Notes: generated by a model not told the origin, from the sequence alone. DNA of 64,000 nt from Collinsella sp. (GCA_019414445.1 DXMA01000011.1:20107-84106), one strand, 5' to 3'; counted from the stretch's first letter, positions 7,537-15,327 are shown. A program made the numbers and translations.

Positions 7537-7688
7537 CTGCTGGGGCCTGTAGAGGCTTCTCTACCCTGCCTCCTCTGACATGCAATGTCCATGTGATCAT
7601 TAGCTGCTATCGCAGTTTGCCGTGACCCACCTTGACCCGCTAAAACACCCTGCCCCGCCCCGAAATCCGTGACCCAGATTTGGCCCCA

Positions 7689-7794
7689 TGGATTCACGGC
7701 GATTTTGAGACTGGGTGTAAATGGGACAAACTGGTGCGAACTGCGGCAAACTGGAACAAACCGGAGATAGTTTTTAACTATTGAGTTGGAATAG
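7689..7794 (+). repeat. Direct repeat D, right side of KAP-GmrSD module
   Basis: 106-nt partner of 3996-4091. The frame that encodes the antitoxin tail in copy C is still readable here, though there is no antitoxin gene upstream, so this copy derives from a boundary sequence rather than from a live gene end. Confidence 0.8.
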
Positions 7795-7805
7795 AACAGA
7801 CGTTC
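7794..7805 (+). promoter_or_regulatory. LexA-like box GAACAGACGTTC
   Basis: GAAC-N4-GTTC, lying between TTGGAA (7786-7791) and TATAAT (7808-7813), a plausible promoter with a 16-nt spacer. A repressor here would block the -10 region. Same position relative to the hairpin as at 1188-1199. Confidence 0.55.
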
Positions 7806-7829
7806 GATATAATAATATAGTATTAGATA

Positions 7830-7861
7830 GCGGGCACGGTTTCAATCGAATCCGTGTCCGC
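7830..7861 (+). ncRNA. Hairpin of boundary element D
   Basis: Arms GCGGGCACGG (7830-7839) and CCGTGTCCGC (7852-7861) form ten pairs, one of them G-U, around loop TTTCAATCGAAT. Versus hairpin A, four pairs change as pairs (A-T to G-C, G-C to A-T, T-A to C-G, A-T to G-C) and the loop is kept. Downstream GTATGTGTG resembles TATATATGGG at A. Confidence 0.5.
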
Positions 7862-7948
7862 TGCTGTATGTGTGTCCTTGCACGCCCAATATGTGCCGTA
7901 AAAGCCGTCTTCTTCAACGTCAAAGTGAATGGGCTTCATTTTTGCCTT

Positions 7949-8779
7949 TTAAAATCTAATTTTCACGATTTGCATTTTCATCCCGTTGTCACCGACCCTT
8001 GCGAGAAACCGGAAAAAGCCGCTGACAGAAGGGTCTCTCAAATCGTTGTAACCCAGCATATAGCCGCGACTTGTGACCTGCAGACGGCTGTTCCACGTGC
8101 CGATTTCCTTGGCGGCATCCGAAACCGCAAAATATGCCCCCACATCCTTGATTTTTGCAGTCTTAAGCCATGTTTTTGCGATCATCTTTACTGCCGTCCG
8201 ATTGGCAGCATCAAAGACCAGCACACCGCCGGGGAAAGCGTCCGCCATCCCCCGCACCAGTTCCCGGACCTGCTGGGTCAGAAAGTAATAGAACACCCCG
8301 GAGGCAAAGAACACCGCCCCGCGGGAGGCATCGATTTTGCTAAACCATGCGGTGTCTTTCAGGTCGCAGGGGATATTTTGTTCTCGATCCCCGGCGGGCA
8401 GCAGCTGCTGCCGCAAGGCAATCACATCCGGGAAGTCCAGATTGTAGATCTTGCATCTACCGTTGTCGCAGGTTCTGCCGGTGTTGTCCAGCCCGCAGCC
8501 CAGATTGACCACCGCCGCATTGGGGTGGTCTTTCAGGTAATCCCGCACCTCAAAAGCAAGATCACTCTGCCGTGTGGCCACCTCCAGCGCACCAAAGCGC
8601 TGCATCAGGCTGCGGGAGTTTTTCTCTGCCTCTGAAAAGTCGTAGTCGATCTGGTCGAGCAGACGAACCGCTGTTTCATCCCTGTAAAGGTTCGGGTACA
8701 ACTCCGTACACAGCTTCCGGGAATACAGCGGGAGGATCAGCGTCTCCTGCACGGTGTTTTTCTCAATTTTACATTTCAT
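7949..8779 (-). CDS. SAM-dependent methyltransferase, LCM/PPM-like
   Basis: 276 residues. Class I methyltransferase with SAM-binding motif VVNLGCGLDNTG near 89-100 and acidic post-motifs YNLDFPDV and IPCDLKD. The overall pattern (ARxSDLAFEVRDYLKDHPNA-like lead-in, then a low-similarity end) fits the leucine carboxyl methyltransferase / O-methyltransferase group seen in polyketide and unknown gut operons. It is the last gene of a three-methyltransferase leftward operon, with 115 bp to the gene before it. The ribosome site GAGGAAGAAACC precedes the ATG. It looks more AT-rich than the core genes, suggesting acquisition. Substrate unknown. Confidence 0.75.
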   Translation of the reverse strand: MKCKIEKNTVQETLILPLYSRKLCTELYPNLYRDETAVRLLDQIDYDFSEAEKNSRSLMQRFGALEVATRQSDLAFEVRDYLKDHPNAAVVNLGCGLDNTGRTCDNGRCKIYNLDFPDVIALRQQLLPAGDREQNIPCDLKDTAWFSKIDASRGAVFFASGVFYYFLTQQVRELVRGMADAFPGGVLVFDAANRTAVKMIAKTWLKTAKIKDVGAYFAVSDAAKEIGTWNSRLQVTSRGYMLGYNDLRDPSVSGFFRFLARVGDNGMKMQIVKIRF

Positions 8780-8894
8780 AGGTTTCTTCCTCAGTGAATA
8801 AAAACTGTCATAATTGCCGCCAGCATAGCCGCTATGACCGGCATGCCTGACTCATGTGCAGGATGGATGCAAAAAATGCCCGTGCTTGATGCCC

Positions 8895-9500
8895 TTACTT
8901 CCGCGCTGTGACGCAGAGCCACTTTTTCTTTTTGTGTATCTGCACCTCGTGAAAACCCGCCTGCTCCAGACATGCCTTTAATTCAATGTCCTTGTAGATG
9001 GTCATGCCGCCGATGATCTGCGTCCACCTCTCGTCCTTGTCCGTATCGCCATTGCTCTCGTTGCAGATAAGAATTGTCCCGCCTGGCTTCAGCGTCCGCC
9101 AGACCTCACGGAAGCATCGGGGCAAATCAGGCCAAAAATAGACGGTCTCAAAGGCCGTGGCGGCATCGAAGTAGCTATCCTCAAACACCATATCCGCCAC
9201 ACTGCCTTGCAGAACGGCGCAACGCCCCTCCTGAATTGCAATTCGGTTGAGCTTTCTAGTCTTCTCCACGCTGACGGGCGAATAGTCGACGCCCTTGACG
9301 ACGCCATGCGGGCATTTTTTCAGCAGCCGTTTTATGTTCGCCCCGCCGCCGCAGCCGCAATCCAGCACCTTGGCATTTGGCGCAAGTCGTAGAAATCGAA
9401 GTCCCCACCGCGCCACAGGGCTGTGGCCCAGATTCATCATGGCAACCATAAGTTTTCCGCCGAGGCCCACGGGCTTGCGGGTGTTTTCAAAGAACGACAT
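8895..9500 (-). CDS. Class I SAM-dependent methyltransferase
   Basis: 201 residues. Motif I is VLDCGCGGGANIK, followed by VKGVDYSPVSV and the Methyltransf_11 landmark REVWRTLKPGGTILICNE. I chose the ATG at 9498-9500 because GGAGGGGCCAG precedes it; it then overlaps the upstream methyltransferase by 14 nt, implying translational coupling. N-terminal MSFFENTRKP and a small-molecule or tRNA-like substrate pocket cannot be assigned. Middle gene of the methyltransferase operon. Confidence 0.8.
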   Translation of the reverse strand: MSFFENTRKPVGLGGKLMVAMMNLGHSPVARWGLRFLRLAPNAKVLDCGCGGGANIKRLLKKCPHGVVKGVDYSPVSVEKTRKLNRIAIQEGRCAVLQGSVADMVFEDSYFDAATAFETVYFWPDLPRCFREVWRTLKPGGTILICNESNGDTDKDERWTQIIGGMTIYKDIELKACLEQAGFHEVQIHKKKKWLCVTARK

Positions 9501-10116
9501 CTGGCCCCTCCGATTTCGTGCATTCCGCATAGGTCAATGGGAACGAGGCCTTCAGCACCGCGCTTTTCTGCACCGCCCAGCCGTTTTGACGCAGGAAACG
9601 CAGGTATTCCTCGCTTGTCCACCTGCTGTGGAGGGGGAACCCCGCCATACTCATGAAAAAGGCTTTTGCCTTGCCGGAAACCGAGTTCCCCGCGTGGGTG
9701 AAGGTTGGCGCGATGAGCACGCCGTCGTCCTTCAGTACCCGCCTGATTTCTTGCAGTGCCTTTTCCGGATGCGGCACTATGTGAAGCGCGTTGGACGCGA
9801 TCACCACTTCGAAGGACTTCTGTGCATAGGGCAGGCGGAACATATCTTGTACGGAAAAGTGCAGCTTTGCGGATTGATTGTCCCGCTTTGCTTCAAGGAT
9901 CATCTGTGCAGAAGCGTCCGTAGCCTCGATGTGCACCGCCGCATCCACGATGCTCTTTGCGATAAGCCCCGTGCCGGTGGCAACCTCCAGTACGGTTTTT
10001 GCTTTCACCACCGGCCTGATCAGCTCATACATCTTCTCATACGCCGCCCGGTCCTTTCGCATGAAACGGTCGTACCGACCGGCATTCTTGTCCCAGAAGC
10101 CCTTGCGTTCGTGCAT
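9487..10116 (-). CDS. Class I SAM-dependent methyltransferase
   Basis: 209 residues. Starts HERKGFWDKNAGRYDRFM, a common lead-in of UbiE/COQ5-like enzymes; motif I is VLEVATGTGLIAKSI, with DASAQMI and EIRRVLKDDGVLIAPTF further on. First gene of the operon. Upstream lie two dyads (10135-10152 and 10177-10192), the first sitting right by a TATAGT hexamer, so expression is probably repressor-controlled. Substrate unknown. Confidence 0.8.
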   Translation of the reverse strand: MHERKGFWDKNAGRYDRFMRKDRAAYEKMYELIRPVVKAKTVLEVATGTGLIAKSIVDAAVHIEATDASAQMILEAKRDNQSAKLHFSVQDMFRLPYAQKSFEVVIASNALHIVPHPEKALQEIRRVLKDDGVLIAPTFTHAGNSVSGKAKAFFMSMAGFPLHSRWTSEEYLRFLRQNGWAVQKSAVLKASFPLTYAECTKSEGPDVVL

Positions 10117-10134
10117 GGCTATCGCCCCCCAAAC

Positions 10135-10152
10135 AGTTAGAGCAATCTAACT
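10135..10152 (-). promoter_or_regulatory. Operator-like dyad upstream of methyltransferase operon
   Basis: AGTTAGA-GCAA-TCTAACT, a perfect 7-bp inverted repeat overlapping the presumed promoter (minus-strand TTATAG just upstream). Confidence 0.5.
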
Positions 10153-10176
10153 ATAACACACGAATCATGCAGTAAG

Positions 10177-10192
10177 ATAAGGCTAACCTTAT
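10177..10192. promoter_or_regulatory. Second dyad, resembles a DtxR-type metal box
   Basis: ATAAGG-CTAA-CCTTAT. The AGGCTAACCTTA core is similar to DtxR/IdeR iron boxes (TTAGGTTAG-CTAACCTAA). It lies about 25 bp upstream of the first dyad. A metal link for the methyltransferases is a guess. Confidence 0.35.
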
Positions 10193-10640
10193 TTCTTGGC
10201 CAAGACGCATCTCTTCGGTTTTGCTTATAACGGTGTGAGTCAGATACTAAGCTGGAGCTGAAGAAGGAGCTTGGCGGACAGGTAGGTCGATACCGGTTCC
10301 CGGAACGGTGATCCAGCCAATTACACCAGGGCTCTAGTCATGCAGGTAAACCCAATCCATGACGGGAAATAGGTCCTTTTCTCTAGCTCGACGTCTTTCG
10401 GAGCTTGACGATTTGGACTGATGGAGGTGAGAAGTCCCTCACTGCGCCAATACCAGAAGATTGCGCTATAGACATCTCTCCGACCCTTTGAATCACCCCT
10501 TTTCACGCCACCCGCTACGAACCCCGGCGGAAACTAGGGAGTGATTAAAAAGGCGACCTGCGGTTTTGCGAATCAATTGAGTCATTCACAAAATCGCGAA
10601 TTAAGGGCCTGATTCGCCCAAATTGCGCACGAATTGGCCC

Positions 10641-10705
10641 TTAGGCGGTACGACGCGACACGCATCGACAACACTCGGACTGGATTAGTCACTGAGCGGG
10701 AATAG
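10641..10705 (+). repeat. Boundary repeat copy E (65 nt)
   Basis: Matches 1124-1188 in the same orientation. Together the two copies bracket the yjdF-abi-KAP-methyltransferase interval. Confidence 0.75.
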
Positions 10706-10810
10706 CGGGAACTGGCTTTTGAACTCGCGTTTTGATACCGTCGAGTACCGCCTGATGCTGTTTCGGCGCCGCCATAGAGTAAAGCCACCAGCGAAATAAC
10801 GGGAATAAAA

Positions 10811-10845
10811 GCCTCCGGACCCTCTGGTTCGGAGGCTATCTTTTT
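10811..10845 (+). terminator. Intrinsic terminator-like hairpin
   Basis: GCCTCCGGACC-CTCT-GGTTCGGAGGC followed by TATCTTTTT on the plus strand; on the minus strand it is followed by TTTTATT. It can therefore work in both directions and would stop leftward readthrough from the MerR gene. Confidence 0.65.
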
Positions 10846-10898
10846 GCATATCTGCCTAAAACGACTCCTTGCCAAAGCCCCTTGAGCATCGGGCGGCA

Positions 10899-11339
10899 TT
10901 ATTGAGTGTGGGCGTTATCGTAGGTATCTTTGATTTCTTCTGGCAAATTGTCGGGAATCAGCGCCTTCACTCTATCCTCGTTGCCATCTTGGATTGCCTG
11001 CTCGTAGTACCAGCATTTGAACTTCAGCATGTCGAGCGCGCGGTTCATGTTCACGATCTCCGACTCCATGTGGGCCTTGCGCTCCTCGAACATGGCCTTG
11101 CGTTTGGGGTATGTTGAGGGACCCTCTGCACACCATTCCATGAACAGCCGGATGTCCTTGATCTCCATTCCAGCCTTCTTTAGGCATTCGATGACCCGAA
11201 GCGCTTCGAGTTCCGTATCGCTGAATCGGCGAATGCCGGATGCCCGCTCCAGCCCCGGGAACAATCCCTGCTTGTCGTAATATCGCAGCGTTGAAGCGGG
11301 CAAACCGAACATTTCCGCCACCTGTCCGATTGTGTACAT
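10899..11339 (-). CDS. MerR family transcriptional regulator
   Basis: 146 residues. MYTIGQVAEMFGLPASTLRY, YDKQGLFPGLERASGIRRF and the helix after it are the MerR winged-helix domain; a coiled-coil dimerisation helix follows (MFEERKAHMESEIVNMNRAL). No conserved metal-binding cysteine cluster, so it is closer to the drug/redox-type members. GGAGGAGCC precedes the ATG. Divergent from the flavin reductase gene with a MerR-type dyad in between, so it probably controls both itself and the neighbour. Confidence 0.9.
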   Translation of the reverse strand: MYTIGQVAEMFGLPASTLRYYDKQGLFPGLERASGIRRFSDTELEALRVIECLKKAGMEIKDIRLFMEWCAEGPSTYPKRKAMFEERKAHMESEIVNMNRALDMLKFKCWYYEQAIQDGNEDRVKALIPDNLPEEIKDTYDNAHTQ

Positions 11340-11370
11340 GGCTCCTCCGAAACAATGTCGAATTCATTCC

Positions 11371-11401
11371 TTGACCTAAAGTCAGGTTTAGGTATTACCT
11401 T
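11371..11401 (+). promoter_or_regulatory. MerR-type promoter/operator
   Basis: TTGACC (11371-11376), then the dyad ACCTAAA-GTCAGG-TTTAGGT (11374-11393), then TACCTT (11396-11401), giving the long 19-bp spacer typical of MerR-activated promoters. Points toward the reductase gene. Confidence 0.6.
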
Positions 11402-11444
11402 CATTCTCGTCAATGTAAATCGGGAGCGCAAGGGGTATTCCGTA

Positions 11445-11984
11445 ATGGGCAAAACGGTTTTGATAGTTTCTTCAAGTCCACGAAAGAATGGCAATTCCGA
11501 GACGCTGGCGGAGGCTTTCGCCAACGGCGCGCGGGAGGCAGGTCACAGCGTTGAGACCGTGCGTCTGCGCGAGAAGCAAATGGGCTTCTGCAGGGGCTGC
11601 CTTGCCTGCTTAAAGTTGGGGCGTTGCGTCATCCAAGACGATGCCGTGGAAATTGCCGCCAAAATGCACGATGCGGATGTGCTGGTGTTTGCAACGCCCG
11701 TCTACTACTACAGCGTCTGCGGCCAGCTCAAAACCATGCTGGACCGCGCTAACCCGCTTTTTGGCTCCGATTATGCATTCACCGAGGCATATCTGTTGGC
11801 GACGGCGGCGGAGAACGGGCGCTCGACCTTCGACGGGGCGAAAAAGGCGATGCAGGGATGGGTTGACTGTTTCTCCCGCTGCACGCTCGCTGGAACGGTT
11901 TTCGCCGGCGGCGTGAACGGCGTGGGCGAAATCGCCGGGCATCCCGCTCTGGAGCAGGCGCGGCGAATGGGCATGGGAATCTAG
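11445..11984 (+). CDS. NADPH-dependent FMN reductase / flavodoxin-like protein
   Basis: 179 residues. KTVLIVSSSPRKNGNSETLA is the FMN-binding loop of the FMN_red family; CRGCLACLK is the usual cysteine-containing segment; FATPVYYYSVCGQLKTMLDR is the conserved middle. I took the ATG at 11445, after AAGGGG, rather than one at 11355 that lies upstream of the promoter. Expected to be a cytoplasmic flavin-dependent reductase of quinones or small electrophiles, induced through the adjacent MerR protein and transcribed with the CMD-cupin gene 63 bp downstream. Confidence 0.85.
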   Translation: MGKTVLIVSSSPRKNGNSETLAEAFANGAREAGHSVETVRLREKQMGFCRGCLACLKLGRCVIQDDAVEIAAKMHDADVLVFATPVYYYSVCGQLKTMLDRANPLFGSDYAFTEAYLLATAAENGRSTFDGAKKAMQGWVDCFSRCTLAGTVFAGGVNGVGEIAGHPALEQARRMGMGI

Positions 11985-12047
11985 CCGGGCTGTTTGGCCG
12001 CGCGGAAACAGATTTGTGCCAAAACTATCGACAGGAGGAAATCGATC

Positions 12048-12812
12048 ATGGCAGTTAAACAGACGGCAGGCAGAGACGCCCTGGGGGAGTTCGCTCCCAA
12101 ATTCGCACAGCTCAACGACGACGTGCTGTTCGGCGAGGTGTGGAGCCGGGAGGGTGAACTCTCCCTGCGCGACCGCAGTGTGGTGACGGTGGTGGCCCTA
12201 ATGGCGCAGGGGCTGACGGACTCTTCGTTCAAATATCACCTGATGTCCGCAAAGAACAATGGAGTGACCAGGACGGAGATAGCGGAAATCCTTACGCACG
12301 CGGCGTTTTATGCGGGTTGGCCCAAGGCGTGGGCTGCCTTCCGCATGGCGAAGGAGGTCTGGGCGGCCGACGATGCCGCCGACGCAAGGGCTCAGCGCCA
12401 AAACGAGATGGTTTTCCCCATCGGTGCCCCCAACGACGCCTTCGCGAAGTACTTTATCGGCCAAAGCTACCTCGCGCCCCTTTCCACCGAGCAGGTCGGC
12501 GTCTACAACGTGACGTTTGAGCCTGGCTGCCGCAACAACTGGCATATCCATCACGCCAAAAGCGGTGGCGGACAGATTCTCGTCTGCGTGGCTGGTCGAG
12601 GGTTTTACCAGGAGTGGGGCAAGCCGGCACAGGAGCTGCGCCCCGGCGACGTGGTCAACATCGCCCCGGGAGTGAAGCACTGGCACGGCGCCGCGCCCGA
12701 CAGCTGGTTCTCGCATCTCGCGTTGGAGGTTCCGGGCGAGGAGACCTCCAACGAGTGGTTGGAGCCTGTGGGTGATGAGGAATATCTCAAAGCGACTAAC
12801 AAAGAGGCTTAA
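12048..12812 (+). CDS. Carboxymuconolactone decarboxylase-cupin fusion protein
   Basis: 254 residues. Residues ~20-110 are an AhpD-like CMD domain (LSLRDRSVVTVVALMAQG, EIAEILTHAAFYAGWPKAW). Residues ~130-250 are a cupin with HIHHAKSGGGQILV and PGDVVNIAPGVKHWHG, supplying the usual histidine metal ligands. GGAGGAAATCGATC precedes the ATG. Such fusions are common in gut bacteria beside MerR and flavin reductase genes; the CxxC of true AhpD peroxidases is absent, so decarboxylase-like or unknown chemistry is more likely. Confidence 0.85.
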   Translation: MAVKQTAGRDALGEFAPKFAQLNDDVLFGEVWSREGELSLRDRSVVTVVALMAQGLTDSSFKYHLMSAKNNGVTRTEIAEILTHAAFYAGWPKAWAAFRMAKEVWAADDAADARAQRQNEMVFPIGAPNDAFAKYFIGQSYLAPLSTEQVGVYNVTFEPGCRNNWHIHHAKSGGGQILVCVAGRGFYQEWGKPAQELRPGDVVNIAPGVKHWHGAAPDSWFSHLALEVPGEETSNEWLEPVGDEEYLKATNKEA

Positions 12813-12823
12813 GCCTCGCCGCG

Positions 12824-13672
12824 CTACCCGTCGCGTTGCTGTGCCGCCGAGAGCAGCGCGCCCAAATCGGCCTGAATTGCCTCTGCCTTGCTTCCGAGCT
12901 GCAGCGGAGCCGAGCCGTTCGAGATGTTGACGCTCAACAGGTGCCCATCCGGCAGCTTTGCGGTCATGCTCCAGAACGGGAGCGTGATGATGCCCGGGGT
13001 CATCTCGCCCACGCCGAGCTCCAGCAACAGCACGCGGTCATTGCTGCGCTCGCGCACAAAGCGCTCGTACCGTCCGAGGCTCTCGCGCCACGCCGCGCCT
13101 TGCAGAAACGTGTCGTCGCGCACCCACGGCACAAGCTGCCAGCCGCAGTGCGGGCATCGGGGGATATCCTCGCTGCGGATCTCGAACCCCGACATGCCGG
13201 CGAGCATGCGCTCGACGTAGGGCTTCGCGTCGAAGAGTTCGTCGCAGCATGGCTGCTTGCACTGAAGGTGCGCGGCGCTTCCCTGGTAGTTGCAGATTCT
13301 CTCGGCGGGAAACGTCTTCTCGACCTGGGTGTCCACGTTGGTGCTCAGGATAAAGTAGTCCTTGTGGCCGACGAGAGAGCGCAGGTCGAGATAGGGCTGT
13401 GAGGCCGGCTCGCGCAGCATGAAATCGATGTATCGCGCGTAGTAGGCCCATTGCTGCTCGAGGCTGGGGTAGAGGTGGTAGAAGCCGTCGAAAAGGCTCT
13501 TAAAGCCAAAGGCCTGCTGCCAGTCCTCCATCCCGGCACGTGTCATGCCCGCGCGGTTGTAATGGTTGGACCCGGCAGCGCTCGACATGCCCGATCCGAT
13601 GCCGACGATGATGGCGTCGGCATTGGCGATAAGGCTTCGAAGCCTATCTGCTGCTCTTTCTAGAGACGGCAT
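12824..13672 (-). CDS. Sirtuin-like protein, class M type (third of tandem)
   Basis: 282 residues. NAD-binding motif VGIGSGMSSAAG (23-34), STNVD with Asn112/Asp114, and Gln130 (NYQGS) where classical sirtuin deacetylases have the catalytic His. Zinc cysteines at 138, 142/143, 173 and 176 (LQCKQPCC, PRCPHC). Gln in place of His is a mark of SirTM enzymes, which ADP-ribosylate a carrier protein. Overlaps the gene before it by 13 nt, so it is translated as part of the operon. No macrodomain, GcvH-L or lipoate ligase gene is adjacent. Confidence 0.85.
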   Translation of the reverse strand: MPSLERAADRLRSLIANADAIIVGIGSGMSSAAGSNHYNRAGMTRAGMEDWQQAFGFKSLFDGFYHLYPSLEQQWAYYARYIDFMLREPASQPYLDLRSLVGHKDYFILSTNVDTQVEKTFPAERICNYQGSAAHLQCKQPCCDELFDAKPYVERMLAGMSGFEIRSEDIPRCPHCGWQLVPWVRDDTFLQGAAWRESLGRYERFVRERSNDRVLLLELGVGEMTPGIITLPFWSMTAKLPDGHLLSVNISNGSAPLQLGSKAEAIQADLGALLSAAQQRDG

Positions 13673-14358
13673 TGGGCGACCTCCTCAAAAGCCGGTGCCA
13701 TATCGCCATTAACGAGAATGGTCTCACATGAAGTGTCGGGCGTCATGGCCTGGCTGTAGTTGAACACGATATAGGTGGCGTGCTCGCAGACGTTTGCGAT
13801 TTGAGCAAGCATGCGCTTTATGACGCCGTTGCGCAGTCCCACGCCAAGCTCGAGGATGGCAACCCTGCCGTTGCGATGGGCTCGCACAAGGCGCGCAAGC
13901 TCTTCGAGCTGGGCTGCGGCGAGGGCATCTGGGTGAGCGAGACGTCGCTCGTCGATCGACGTGCGCGTGCTCCCCTCCGTCTCGAGCACGCGGTTCACAT
14001 CGAACCCTGCGCGCGCAAAATGCCCGTCGATATTGCAGGTGATCACGAAGGCATCGGCGTGCTCCGTGAGACGCCGCAACGTGTTCATGAGCGGGCTGGG
14101 TTCATATTCGAGATGCTCCTTTTGATGGAACCGCTCGGCCCATCGACGTCGCACGTTTGCATCCGGGGAGCTGAGTCCCTGCAGTATGCAGCCGATGCCG
14201 TCGGCCTGGGCGAGGTCCCCGTACGTCTCCCAAAAATGATCGTCAGCGCGAAAGAGGTTGAGCCCCTCCGCCATGTCGAGCCCGTTGCTGGCGCCGATGA
14301 CGATCAGATTCGCCTCGGCAAGCGCCCGGTCGATGCGAACTGCTTTCGCTGTTTCCAC
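13660..14358 (-). CDS. Short sirtuin-like protein without zinc site
   Basis: 232 residues. The Rossmann start IVIGASNGLDMAEG (19-32), CNIDGHFARAGF (Asn109, Asp111) and ELGVGLRNGVIKRM keep the sirtuin order, but the zinc-binding cysteines are missing and the position of the catalytic residue reads ETEGS (Glu128). Loss of both suggests it is a non-catalytic partner or regulator of the flanking paralogues, or a diverged NAD binder. It starts three bases after the upstream sirtuin stop and overlaps the downstream one. Confidence 0.7.
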   Translation of the reverse strand: METAKAVRIDRALAEANLIVIGASNGLDMAEGLNLFRADDHFWETYGDLAQADGIGCILQGLSSPDANVRRRWAERFHQKEHLEYEPSPLMNTLRRLTEHADAFVITCNIDGHFARAGFDVNRVLETEGSTRTSIDERRLAHPDALAAAQLEELARLVRAHRNGRVAILELGVGLRNGVIKRMLAQIANVCEHATYIVFNYSQAMTPDTSCETILVNGDMAPAFEEVAQCRL

Positions 14359-14361
14359 GCG

Positions 14362-15327
14362 CTACCTTCCCAACGTCTTGTGCACGTCGGCGAGCACGTC
14401 GGCGATGTCGGCGCGGATCGCCATGCCTCGGTCCTCGATCGCGCGGGGGAGAAACTGCGTCTGATTGTTTACGGCGATGTAGCTCGCTTGCGGCAACTGC
14501 GCCGTGAGGGCCCAGAACGGCTCCTGGATAAATGCAGGCGTGATGCGGCCCACGCCCAGCTCAAGGAAAAGAATCGTCTGATGCGCGTGCGCGTCGAGCC
14601 AGTCGGAGACCTTGCGGTACTGCTCCTCGTAGAGCTCGCCCTGCAAAAAGTTGCCGTAGCCGCGAACCCAGGGGAACGCCTCGGCCCCGCAGTGCGGGCA
14701 GCGCGGCACGAGCTCTGTTGGAACCTCTAAGCCGTCTCCCATGGCCTCGACCATGCGGGAGACCGGCTCGATTGCGTCCCATACGTCATCGGTGCAGCAG
14801 CGGGAACATTGGAAAAAGCGATGGTCGCCCTGGATCTCTGCCACCTTCTCCCACGGGTAGATCTTTACGAACTGCGTGTCCTGGTTAGTGGTGAGCACAA
14901 AGAAGTCCTTCTGAGCAAGGATGGCGTCGAGGTCCTTGTAGGGCTTGCGCAGCGGGGCGTTGAGCGTGGTGTCGAGGAAGGTGGCAAGATAGCCCCAGCG
15001 CGCCTCGGCGGTAGGCCAGCGATAGAATGAACCCTCGAAAGCACCCTTGAAGCCATAGCGCTCGGCGAACTTGCCGAAATGCCTGCGATAGGTCGCGTTG
15101 TCCTCGTAGTAGAAGTCGCCGCCGCCCGCCGCGGAGAGACCGGAGGCACCGCCCACAAGCACGCAATCGGCCTCATCGATCATGCGGGCAAAGTCCTCGA
15201 TCTGCCGGTCGTAGGGTTTAGGCTCGCAGTCACTCAGGTCGTAGGGCGTGCCACCGCCGCGGTAGGCTGCCTGATGGGAAAACGACCGGTTGGTGAGTTC
15301 GACGACGAGTTTCTCGTAAAAAGTCAT
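14362..15327 (-). CDS. Sirtuin-like protein, class M type (first of tandem)
   Basis: 321 residues, starting at the ATG at 15325-15327 behind GAAAGAGAG. NAD motif VGGASGLSAAGG (58-69), TTNQD (Asn148, Asp150), Gln166 in EIQGD, and zinc cysteines 174, 177/178, 210, 213. A 40-residue N-terminal extension is not part of the sirtuin fold. Divergent from a TetR gene with 143 bp between them. Probably an ADP-ribosyltransferase-type sirtuin. Confidence 0.85.
   Translation of the reverse strand: MTFYEKLVVELTNRSFSHQAAYRGGGTPYDLSDCEPKPYDRQIEDFARMIDEADCVLVGGASGLSAAGGGDFYYEDNATYRRHFGKFAERYGFKGAFEGSFYRWPTAEARWGYLATFLDTTLNAPLRKPYKDLDAILAQKDFFVLTTNQDTQFVKIYPWEKVAEIQGDHRFFQCSRCCTDDVWDAIEPVSRMVEAMGDGLEVPTELVPRCPHCGAEAFPWVRGYGNFLQGELYEEQYRKVSDWLDAHAHQTILFLELGVGRITPAFIQEPFWALTAQLPQASYIAVNNQTQFLPRAIEDRGMAIRADIADVLADVHKTLGR

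Larger units (their letters stand above)
7537..7948. other. Intergenic region between GmrSD-like gene and methyltransferases
   Basis: No supported gene. It holds repeat D, a LexA-like box, a TATAAT hexamer (7808-7813) and a hairpin, all pointing rightwards into the 3' end of the leftward methyltransferase gene. Confidence 0.5.
10193..10898. other. Long intergenic region with boundary repeat E
   Basis: No supported gene; a 61-codon leftward frame at 10321-10506 has no recognisable domain. Contains an inverted motif AAGGGCC ... GGCCCTT (about 10602-10643), the 65-nt repeat E (10641-10705) and a strong terminator-like hairpin (10811-10845). Confidence 0.5.

Noticed and set aside
1234..7851. Hairpin loops containing GTTTCAATC-like sequence as CRISPR repeats
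   Set aside because: Only two copies 6.6 kb apart, no regular spacers and no cas genes; the shared word is a hairpin loop.
10321..10506. 61-codon leftward frame
   Set aside because: No ribosome site or recognisable domain in a repeat-rich gap.
1124..10705. Integron attC array
   Set aside because: The boundary motifs lack paired RYYYAAC/GTTRRRY ends and no tyrosine integrase is in the window.
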